From NCBI GenBank assembly GCA_914767715.1, contig OU612075.1, positions 1,056,001 to 1,120,000 of the forward strand: a stretch of DNA of 64,000 bases, in the 5' to 3' direction. The notes below the pieces were generated by a model. The model ran no database searches, was not told the DNA's origin, and saw nothing but the letters and a program-made list of their open reading frames with translations. Both the position numbers and the translations under genes were made by a program. Origin of the DNA: Membranipora membranacea. Its lineage: Eukaryota; Bryozoa; Gymnolaemata; Cheilostomatida; Membraniporidae. How positions within the stretch are numbered: the stretch's first letter is position 1; each line of letters opens with the position of its first letter. Below, piece after piece: positions 12,766 through 24,200 of this stretch.

Positions 12766-13713
12766 AAGCTGTTTATTAAGAGGTGTTTGGTGTGCTTTGT
12801 CAAGTACCACATTAGGTTTGGGGGGTTGAGGTAGCGCTCCTACTGCTCCTCCTTTAAAATAACAAACTCAAGCTTCACCAGAAGATGCTTACAGCACTTT
12901 CCCTCAAGCATAGCTAGACCAAAGCTTGGCTCTTCTAACAATTTAATGTATTTATCCATTATGTAGGTAAAGGTCTTTCTCTCAGCTTTGTCTGCACTCT
13001 ACAACGCACAGCCACTTGTTGTCTTTGTTTGGGTTATTTTTATCTTATGGTAAGCTGCAGTACTATCATGAGCTTGTTTGTGGTTAGACATGTTACAGAA
13101 GATATGATATTACAAGCTGTAGTTTCTCATCGGAGAGAGCGTCTGTATGCTGAGCCCCCTTTGTGCTCAGTGTTTCTCTGTATGCTTGTATCTGCTCAGC
13201 AACGTGTTATAAATAATAATACAGTGATAAGAAAATGTGAAATAAATCTAAGGGACATTTAATAGGCCGGTCAAGTAGAGTTTGCCGGTTTTTTGTCTAT
13301 CTCCAGCACGCTGTCATGATCAAATAAGGCTCCCCTGGCCACACAAAACACCCCGATTGAGTGAATATTAGCTAGGATTGGAGGTTAGCTAGTTTGGGGT
13401 GAATTTATGTTTGTTTTTGCTGCCCATTGTGGGTAGCCTACTCATGTAAAATAAATTGATGAGCTGTAAATGCTTGCTAGCAAGGTAAAGGTCAGGTTAA
13501 TTTTAGTTTGGCTGGTAAAAAAAGAAGTGACTAAAGATGGGGTTCCTGAATTAATGAAACTTCACTTTAAATTTACTGGTTGAGGATTTCACACCACCCA
13601 GCAAGCTACAATTTCAGTTCTATGTGTTGAAAATTATGTTTTATAAAAACAGCAGAACTCTTAGATAATTAAAAAAAATTTCTGACATCACATTATCAAA
13701 TCAATCAGCATAA

Positions 13714-13802
13714 CAAGTTTGATCCAGTTTGCATGTTTTCCAGTTGCTCCCCTACCACTGGTCACGGAGCAACTGGGATACATGCTAACTGGATCAAACT
13801 TG
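13714..13802. mobile_element. GTTTGATCC-family foldback element, copy 2
   Basis: An 89-bp near-complete hairpin. The terminal arms CAAGTTTGATCCAGTTTGCA.. (13714-13735) and the complementary right arm (13781-13802) pair over 22 bp with one mismatch. A second inner pair, CCAGTTGCTCC / GGAGCAACTGG, continues the stem. It has no coding capacity. It shares its terminal words with copies near 571-690 and 60428-60545. Confidence 0.65.
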
Positions 13803-14051
13803 GTTTAACGTTTGAATGAGCACTCTCTTGATTCTAGAGGAGAGAATTAATCCGCCTAGATCTCATCGTGCTTTATGAAACTTTGTGTTAGACGTACATG
13901 GAATATGAAAGATGGATGGTTGCATACCGCTATTTTACAAAAAAATAACAAATCATGTTTTATTCGCTTATACACTTCATAAACTTATTATATAATATTA
14001 TATATGGTTATGAGTTATCTCATACTTATACCTAGATAAGAGTAGATGTGA

Positions 14052-14325
14052 CAGGCCCGTAGTTTTAGGGGAGGGGGGGACAGGGACGGTCTGCCTCCTC
14101 TAGAATGCTCAATAGAGTGGCCTAGAAATGCTATAATTGAGTATTCCCTGTCAGAATCAGCTGATTTGGGACTTCAATGCGCTATTTCTATTATTAAAGT
14201 GCTTTAGAGGCTGGGGATTAACCCCAGACTCCATGGAAGGAGGATACAATACCCATTCTGGTATTATTATTTCACACGCTACAGGATTTCACCTCCCCTA
14301 CCATTTTTCCTAAACTACTGCCTTG
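14052..14325. mobile_element. MITE with 5-bp target duplication, copy 1 (TSD TGTGA)
   Basis: The element begins CAGGCCCGTAGTTTTAGG and ends CCTAAACTACTGCCTTG. It is flanked by TGTGA at 14047-14051 and again at 14326-14330. Size is 274 bp with no open frame of note. Termini and interior words (GGAGGGGGG at the left end, CTCCCCTACCATTTTTCC at the right end) match the copies at 23760-23995 and 56010-56248. The CAGG...CCTG ends resemble hAT-type termini, and hAT5-like elements are known to make 5-bp duplications. The superfamily is an inference. Confidence 0.8.
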
Positions 14326-15131
14326 TGTGATGATGAGGTGACACGATCGCCGGGTCGTCGGTCTTATTTTAGTCTTGTTTACCTGGTAAGATTGTAATGT
14401 TCCTATTCCTCACTTACCATATGTTATCTCTCACCACCCACTGAATATCTCGCTGTACATCTCAGTACATGGCGTGATATAATCATACACTCTCCAATAC
14501 CTCCAATGCTGACATGACTCGTCAATTTTTGTATTTGTATAAGAATGATTTGAGCAGATATTTTAATAAAGGTTTAATAAATATTAAAATATTAATTATA
14601 GTAGCTCTTAATTTGAATTATACAATTGTCCCTCGCTGAAGAGTGTCAATATAGTAATAATTTATGATTTCCCTAATGCCGTTGGCTGGTTATGGAAGGA
14701 TTGAAATGTTGATTTGACCGTCTATCATAGGCCTATTTAGTGGAAAAGATGTGAATTAGTTTTCATTTTCTACAAGCAATTTTTACTATGCGCATACAAG
14801 TTTTAACTGTTTTTAAAAAAAGACTTGGTGTTGCAGATGGGATAAATGATGCAAAAATGTGAAGCAAGCTTGAAAGAACACATATACATTTAGGTTAATA
14901 TGATTATTGCGGTACAACACACATCTTCACACAACATGGCCTTTGTCCGAATCTGTATTCTAGAAAATTCTCTAGCTTTGCTAATTTTACGTACCCTCGC
15001 CACGCCCAGGGCATGCACATCAACAATTTCATTATCCACAGCTACACTCATTATGTCAACAAATATGTTCTTTCTCAAGTAGCCTAGGTTCCTATCATGG
15101 TGAGGCATATGACTTATTGTTGACCATCACT

Positions 15132-15182
15132 ATTGGCTGATCTTAGGCTACACCATTTGGTTGTTTTGCTGGTGTATTTAAG
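15132..15182 (+). promoter_or_regulatory. CCAAT-type and TATA-like elements of the EF-hand gene
   Basis: ATTGG (inverted CCAAT) at 15132-15136 and TATTTAAG at 15175-15182 lie about 110 and 65-70 bp before the start codon at 15247. That spacing fits a TATA promoter with a short 5' UTR. A focused promoter would suit a highly expressed secreted protein. No transcript data support the start site. Confidence 0.4.
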
Positions 15183-15246
15183 TTGGAGATGTTCGCTGAC
15201 ACATCACTTTCCTTTAAACCGTCGTCGCAGAGAAGTCTCAGGAGAC

Positions 15247-18200
15247 ATGAAGGTTTTTATTGTTGCAGCCATCTTGGTTGCTGTGGCCAGGTAAGATTTT
15301 ATTAATAAAATTTAACTTTTAAATTTGGTAAAACAATTGGGAGAAATGCTTGCAATTTCATCCAGCTTTTTTTCATCTTATACTTGTTTGGTAACATCAT
15401 GTTGATATGTAATATAAGTAGGCCCTATATTAATTTTACGATGTGGATTTTTAGGGATCTCCATCATAATCACACAGGATGCGAAGCCTTCATGCAGTCC
15501 ATTGATTATAACATATTATTACTATCTGCTAAAAATTAAGTATTTTTTTATATCTAAGCTGTGAAATCAGATTAAAATGGCTCGGGTCAGTCAGCAGTCA
15601 GCAACGGAGACAAATGACTTTCTTCTTTTTACGTTCTCTCCGCACTAGATTTTGAGATACAGACAAATATAGTTTGAATGATATACGATCATATTTCCTA
15701 TATGATCAATGAATATTTTACTTGAATTAATTTTACTATGCAGTGCCCACGACCATCATGACCATGACGACCACAGCATGGACAAGATGTCAAACCCAAA
15801 AATGACCTACCTTCACAATAAGCTTAAAATGATCAGAGAGAAATTGAATATCACCTACAACGCAACTGCTAACTTCAACAACATCGACATGGACATGGAC
15901 GGTATGTGGACTGAGGCTGAACTCGTCGACACCTACATGAAGAACGTCGATATGGATGGTAAGTGTTATAATCGTGTCATGTAATACGGAAGTTATCTTC
16001 TCTTGATTTGGAATTTCAAAAATTAATTTCATCATAAGATTGAATATGTTCTTTTTGAGTATATTACAATTGTTGTCTTGATTGCACCATAAGATGGAAT
16101 ATGTTCCTTTTGTGTATTTCCGAGTATATCATGATCATTGGTAATATAAGTGGACTGCTTAAGGTTATGAATTATGATACCAGCGTTGACCGATTTGGAC
16201 ATTCTATATACCGTTGGAAAGCTGCTGAGCTACTGATCGCTAATAGCTCACCAGAAATGTGATTTGATGACGTTGCGTCATATTATCGGAGAAATGAGGC
16301 CGAAAAGGCTGTTTTTAGCAAAGTGGATGGCTGCGCTACAATGATTGCTACAAATTTCTAAACAGGTTACATTCATTCTTAGAGACATAGTTCATCCTAA
16401 TTTTAGGTTGAAAATAATATTTGATGAGCCAAAAATGGCTTTTTACGTCACGTCATAATGCGTGTTGTTTTTTAACTTTAATGATATAATGCTAAATTTT
16501 AAGCAATGATTTGAGACAGTTCAAATAAAAAAGGGCCAAATTTTTTGCTTTTTTCCACTATATTGCTGTTTAAATGACACACACCACAAATTTCAGCAGT
16601 ATATCAAATGTATCAATATCAACATAGACCATCAAAGGTAGATACGTTTAGGGCCATTTATCAATAACGTCAAACATGCTGTCAAAAGGTACAGCACTAA
16701 GGACAGACAAATTTATTTTGAAAATTCTCACATACGAAGCCGCTTTGATTAAGCATGGTACAAACAGGAAATGCCAACAGAATATTGCACTATGTATTTG
16801 TCTTCCTTGAATTATACCACACAGAATGCCCAAAACAGCCAATTTAAGGGGCTTTTCAAGGTGTTTTTCAATTGTGTTTAAAATGTTTTCAAGGTGTTTA
16901 AAATTAGGATGAACTATGTCTCTAAGAATGAATGTAACCTGTTTTGAAATTTCTAGTAATCAATGTAGAGCAGCCATCCACTTTGCTAAAAACAGCCTTT
17001 TCGGCCTCATTTCTCCGATAAAATGACGCAACGTAATCCAACCACGTTTTCGATGAGCAATTAGCGATCAGTAGCTCAGCAGCTTTCCAACGGTATACAA
17101 AATGTCCAAATCAATCAGCGCTAGTATCATAACCTTAATGCACTAGTAAGTTGTTGCGCAGTTGAAAAGTAGTAGAAAGGTGTTGTTTGTGTGTTGAGAT
17201 ATTTAAAATAATAAGTCTTTGTTGTTGGTGATTTCCTTTTCTCAACAGCTCATGAATATTTTGTAGGTGATATGAAGATCAACCTCACAGAGTATGTCAC
17301 TGTTCTGGTCATGTCTGGTATGCCCCAAGATGCTGCCGTATACATGTTCTTCAGGGGAGACAACGACACTGATTCCATGCTGTCTGAAGATGAGATCAAA
17401 CTAGCCTTCATGGGCATGGATGCCAACAGTGAGTTACTTAACCTTTGACAATTTTAAATTCAGTTCCACCAAAACCAATCAAATATCAAGCTTAATATGT
17501 GATTATACGTAATTTAAGGACGCTGTTGATCTAGTACAATATGGACTATATTGAATTTGAAATTGTAGCTTGCCAAAGTTGATTATTTGATTGTTCATCA
17601 TAGTTATCATTTTGGTCAACCTTTGGAAGAATTTACAGATCGATACCAAATAGCTAACATTTGAACAGAAATATGTTTGACAACTTTTGTGTTGATGTTA
17701 ACTAAAACGTAAAATATGTCACAATGTCTAGTCAATTGGTGACCCTTACATTTTCATAACTTCTTTTTTCATGACTTTCAGATGATAAGAGCGTCTCACT
17801 CAAGGAGTTTAAGACATCTTTGGCTACCTTGATCTTTGATATTGGAGCACGTGCTATGCTCAGAGAGGCTGTTCATCAGGTATTCCACAAGGGAGATGCT
17901 AATGATGACCACATGCACTCTCTGGATGAGTTCAAGACTATGCTCCTCTCTATGGATAAGGACAGTAAGTCTACTTAACCCCATGTATACCGAGGGTGGG
18001 GTTGGTTTTATACCCACCCCAACCCTGTGAGCATGATGACCAGGATTATCTGGTGTTACTATCGTCTACTCTCTGATATTTTCTACTTTGTGTTTTGTAC
18101 TGAAATTAATGGGCGGTTAACCAAACAGGAAGGAAATCTGATAGTAACATGAATACTTTATCACATGACATCAGCTTATAGACTACCAAGAGGCCAAAGC

Positions 18201-21200
18201 AAGTAGTGGTAGCTTATTGGCTTGTACATTACATACCCATAAATACCTCATAGGTGAGCAGGGAGGAAAATTTCTAACATCATACGTAATTTTTACTTAG
18301 AAGCAGGGAGGGTGGGAGGGGTACACCCCAACCTCCCTGCTAGAAGTGCTTTAAATTTTTGAGAGTGTGAAAACATTGCATAGCTACCGCAGAACCAGAT
18401 GCCATACTATATTTTGGTTTGATTTGTTGCGGCAGACAATAACCAAGGTGACCTCTTATTTTGCAGTGGACGGTATGGTATCAGCTGAGGAGTATGTTAC
18501 TGGATGGGTCATGGCTACCAACGAGACTGTTAAGAGATCCACAATCTTCTTTGGTATCCTCGACGCAAACATGGATGGTATGCTTGATGTCACCGAGATT
18601 ACAAATGTCTTCAATGGCATGGATAATTATCCTAGTAAGTTAACCATGTGTTATTTTCCTAACCGCTCATATACTGCATTTTGTGAAAAATATCGATTAA
18701 ATTTGGGTTTAATAATGATGTGTCACCTTTGCATTTTTGTGACAAAGGCAGGAAAAAACAATTTTTGAGTGATGATAATCCTCTAAAGTTGTGTTTGAAC
18801 CCGAGAATGTTGTACTGCTACGTTATTGAACCGACTCTCATGATTTGCCTGTACTAGGATAGTTTTGAACGGACTGTGAGTCCTGTTATCCCTATAGATT
18901 TTAAAAACAGAGGGTTTTGCGCCTCCCCTGAGCTTATTTAAAGTGACCTGAGTAGTGCAGCCCATATAAGCTGACATTTACATTGTAGTTTTGTGTTTTT
19001 AGTGGATGGCAGCCTCTCTGAGACAGAGTGGATGAGTGGCATGACATGGGTGAGCTTTTTGTCTAACAACAACAGGACGTAAAAATTGATTAAGCTAGTT
19101 GTTTGAAAAATTTCATTTTATGATGTGGCTTATAATCTACTATCGTCTCCACCTTGGACTGGGTTATAATCTACTATCGTCTCCACCTTGGACTGGGTTA
19201 TAATCTACTATCGTCTCCACCTTGGACTGGGTTATAATCTACTATCGTCTCCACCTTGGGCTGGGTTATAATATACTATCGTCTCCACCTTGGGCTGGGT
19301 TATAATATACTATCGTCTCCACCTTGGACTGGGTTATAATCTACTATCGTCTCCACCTTGGACTGGGTTATAATCTACTGTCCTCTTATGATGCTTGTAT
19401 GTTGTGTTCTAGTTTGCTGCTAATATTGATAATAAGATCGATATGGAGCTGGCAATGTCGTTCATGAAGAAGGACAAGGACATGAATGGAGGTATTGATA
19501 TGATGGAGCTCATGGATCAGGTTAACGCTATGGATGAGGACAGTAAGTTTTCTCTACAGTTTTCTACATTGGAATTATTCTTCATGGGAGACAACTATGA
19601 GTGCATGAAATTAAAGCGATAGCCTCAAATCAAGACATGTGAAGAGGAACCTGGCTTCTGTTTGCAGTTTAGTTATAAGCAAATCCTATTTGAAGTTGTT
19701 CTCTCATTTATGGGGAGGGCACAATTCTTGTAAGATAGCCCTACTGCTTTATTATAGAATGACTATACCTATAATAAAGCCTAACACTATGAATTTGAGT
19801 TTCAATAATTTAGTACTAGCGTAGTCGTGTCAAAACTTTTCCAGTCAAACAAAATTGGGTTTGTGAGGTACTGAAATGACTAAGCTAGTTCAGATACAGT
19901 CAATAATGTAATAGCATAAAATTGTAATTACTTATATTTCAGAGGACGGAAAATTGAGTTACAGTGAGTTTACAGGCGCAGCTATGAAGTGGGGAAAATC
20001 ACGAACAGAGGCTCTCTTCCGCTTCTTCAGAGTAAATGAGGATAATGACGATGTCATCTCAATGGATGAGACGAAAGCAGCTTTCAACATGACCGACTTT
20101 AACAGTATGTTGTCATTCATTAGTATTTGTATTACATTTATAGAGGTGACACGCTAAATACACAACAACAAAAATATCAAAATTTCTGACTTGGAAAAAA
20201 GTTAGATAGGACATAGCGTTGACGACAGAATCCAACCCTATTAATATGACATTAGTATGAACTAAGTGTAAATTTGATTCAATCATGGCTTCAAGTTTTT
20301 GAGCATTTTAACCAACAGTATTTCAAAGTGCATACAACGGTTACTGAACATCTGCTCCATCTAGTATAATAATAAGCACTCCTTACTTGTAAAGCTGAAC
20401 CACCTTATTTTGTGTGGATCTACTACTAAATTGAGTAACTCACCGTAAAGTATGAGCTAAGAACAAAAAAATTACTGGATTATTTGAACCCCTCCCTCCT
20501 CCAAGAATCTTTCTTGACCACCCCTGGCCATCTACTTAGAAAAAATGTAGTCAGAGTTTTGTGACTTATCTTATATCCACCCCTAATTAACACTACGCTC
20601 CTGCCAACCGATCTTGAATCAGTTTGACTCAGAGATATTGTTATTGCAGTGGATGGTATGGTTGAGTTTGCTGAGTACTCACTGAAGGAGAAGCATGATA
20701 TGGCGACATTTGATGGAGCTGTTAGACTAGCACCTGTTATGGAGATGATGTTCAATAGCTCAGACTCTGATATGGACGGTATGCTGTCTGGTGATGAACT
20801 GAAGGCTTCTGTCATGAAGGCTGATGCTAACGGTATGTCATTTATATAGAGTATATAGTATACAGTATATAGTATATAGTATACAGTATACAGTATATAG
20901 CATATAGTATATAGTATATAGTATATAGTATATAGGATATAGGATATAGTATACAGTATATAGTATATAGTATATAGTATATAGTATATAGGATATAGTA
21001 TACAGTATATAGTATATAGTATACAGTATATAGCATATAGTATACAGTATATAGTATATAGTATACAGTATATAGTATATAGTATATAGCATATAGCATA
21101 TAGTACACAGTATAAATTATATAGTATAAATTATATAGTTTGGTATATCGTATATCATATAACATATATAGCATGTAGTATATAGTATATTGTATTCCTA

Positions 21201-24200
21201 TATCCTATATAGTATAAAGTATACAGTGTATAGTATATTGCATATGGTATATAGCAATTGTACACTTGTAATTTGGTTTAGTTATAAAATGTTTTATATT
21301 GTTGTATAATGTATGGTATGTATGTATGGGTGAATTCATACTGTTTTTATCTTTCTTGCATGGAAAATAGATGTTTTGAAATGCGAATTATGTGCATTCA
21401 TTGATAGCTTTTATAATATTTCTTCCAATGCTGTGATTTCCAATAATCATTTCATCAATGTTTGTATCAAAGCTCAATATATTAGATGCTTCACCTCAGA
21501 TGGTCTGACAAATGCTAAGTATAGGCAACATGGGCCAAACTTTATCAAGGGGAGGCCATGCATTTTTCATGCTCTGCAATGTAGTTTTTATTACATTATA
21601 TTACATCCACTATAATATTATATTATATTATTATATGTATTATTATTATATATATTATTATTATATTATATTTGCCTGTGTGTATGTTTATATAAGGTGA
21701 TGGTAAGATTGAGAGAGATGAGTTTGTAAGCTGGTGGATGATGGTCTCACACATGTGTAAGCAGAGCTCAGAGATCTTCTTCACTATGATCAATTATAAG
21801 AGTAACGATGGAGTGTTCGGAGATGATGATATGAAGACTTTCTTCACCAACATGGACTTCAACAGTAGGTTATTAGTAAGCGTATGACAACGCCATTCCC
21901 AGGATGCAATTTAAGCTTGGGAGTTATAAACGACAGCATTACCATCTTAAACGCCCTCTTTCTTTATTTTTCTGGGACTACTTATTATCTTTCAATTGAT
22001 AAGTTTCAAAAATGTCCAAACCAAATACATTTATTACTAATTTAAAAGACAAGCAATAACCTGATTTTAAATACATGTAGTTGTACTACCCTGTTTGAGT
22101 CATTGGAGAGCTATTAGGCCATGGTCCAAACCTTGCAAAGTCGAATTTAGATCTCAAAGCGAATATTTCGCTGTGCTGGATTGTCTGACTCTGAGTGAAA
22201 CAGCATTACCTGTAAACCAATTCACAGACATCTGATCTGAGGTTGTTTCTTCTTGTAGAGGATAACATGGGATCTATGGATGAGTGGATGAACTTCATGC
22301 TCTATGTAAGTGAGATATCCAATTTACTTCCTTTTACTATATTAATGAGTATGCTATAAACCGATGGTGTGGAAGATGAGTTAAACGCCCATATATGTAA
22401 AAGCAGGATCAGCAAAAGACTCTTATAATGGTTTGACATGACAATGCACTTTGGTCGAAATTGAAGTTCTAGTTTATCAAACTCCATTTATCATCATCAT
22501 CATCATGAGCCTCACAAACATTATTCTCTCTGCATGTTTTCTTACACTATATTGCTACTTTAATAATTAATACTTACTTAATTTAATTTAATTAATAATC
22601 AATATCTTGTATATGATAGCAATATTCTCACTATATAATGTAATACGTAATAAAACATAATAATATGTTGTCATATATCGTACCATATTATTATGATATA
22701 TTTATTTACAGTTTTACTCAAAGATCACCCTACAGATGGACGGACAAAAGATCAAGGACAGTGTCATGAAGAGTCAGCTCATGTCTATGGGAGACTTTGA
22801 TATGCAGGCTGCCTTTAACATGGTCGACGCTGATATGGATACCTTCGTGTCTAAGGCTGAGTTCTCTGGACTCTACTCCAGAATGGACCTCGACGGTGAG
22901 TTTTACCGCTAAAACATTCCATAAAATATAATCTTATTTATGGTATCATAACTTCCCTGATCACCATGGAATGTTTATTAATAATAATGATAAATACTGT
23001 GTAGTATCTAATTACTCTCTTGTTTATAATGGTAGGTATATTATACCAAGCACCCTAGAGCGTTAAAGCATCACAGGAGATAGAGTTAGCCGTTTCGCAT
23101 AGTTTATGACTAGCTAACATTTACTCATTCTCCTCATTACTTACATTATAAATCTCACCTCAGCTATCGAAGATTGGTGCTAGCTAACATTAAGTCACCC
23201 CGAAACGAAGGAAAATAAACTCTAGCTAAAATTTACTCCTCTATGTTATCTTTTTTCATACCATTTAAGTTGATGCTTGAAGATAAGTTCCTAAGTTATG
23301 GAAACAGTTCCTTGTCTACCTCATGATGTAAAGGATAATTTCAGTCTTAACCCAATGTGTTGACTTGGGAGATAATAGCAATTGTTTTGTTTTGTTACCA
23401 TTGTTTTAATTGATGCTACTGAACTGTGCCTTTACATATTACATATAAACCAGTCCTAGTTGCCAACCTCTGACCTTTCTATATTTCAAGGTGACAACAA
23501 GATTAACGTTACTGAGTTCATCGTTGGATTCATGAAGACAGGAATGACCAGAGACGGAAGCTTGTACATCTTCTTCAGAATGGACTCCAACGAGGACAAC
23601 TTCATCGAGAAGTCCGAGGAGGAAGAGACTTTCATGTCCTTCGATGTTGACAGTGAGTTATCCGCTCATAAAAATCAGGACCTGCGGACCCGAGTTACGA
23701 GTCAAGCTTGGGTCTAACTTCAGTCACAAATTTGTGCCTTTTGGCTCAGCTAACAATCACAGGGCCGTAGTTTAGAAAAATGGTAGGGGAGGCAAAAGTC
23801 AGAGGCTATTCCGAAGCATCACCAGGAGGGGTGCTGTAAGCTCCTCCCCAAGCAATTGAAGGCATAAAATTAGCAAACGGAAATCCCAGAGGAGCTGATT
23901 CTGATATGGATTATCCAATTATAGTGTGTTAGGCCACTGTATTTAGCTTTTAGGGGAGGCAGTGCCTCCTTGCCTCCCCTAGAACTACGGACCTGAATCA
24001 CCTGTCTGGCTGAGGGTGATATGGGTTTGAGAAAGGCTGAGCTGCCTACACAAAATACTGATTTTCTGACATTCTATCCAACTATCAGCATTCACAAGCC
24101 AGATTATAATGCTAGTAATGCACCATCCCTACACCATGTTTTGCCACATAAGGAATTTATTTCCATAACTTTTTTATGTAAGGACAACGTCATTATCAAT

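Larger units (their letters stand above)
11540..15246. other. Repeat-rich spacer, M6 3' end to EF-hand gene
   Basis: No exon was found in 3.7 kb. It holds a possible distal M6 poly(A) signal AATAAA at 12612-12617 (implying about a 1.1-kb UTR), a tRNA-derived SINE-like piece near 12640-12765, a foldback element at 13714-13802, a MITE at 14052-14325, and the EF-hand gene promoter at the right edge. Open frames at about 13029-13262 and 14890-15108 are short and lack recognisable domains. Confidence 0.5.

Noticed and set aside
16648-16842. 64-codon minus-strand open frame as a transposase
   Set aside because: It is far too short and lacks any recognisable catalytic motif; it lies in the centre of a non-autonomous TTAA-flanked element.
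19127-19380. Regular 34-bp repeats considered as a CRISPR array
   Set aside because: The repeats are directly adjacent with no unique spacers and sit in an intron of a eukaryotic gene, so this is a minisatellite.
20838-21174. 84-110 codon minus-strand open frames of Tyr/Ile/Leu repeats
   Set aside because: They are read-through of the TATAGTA heptamer satellite, not a gene.
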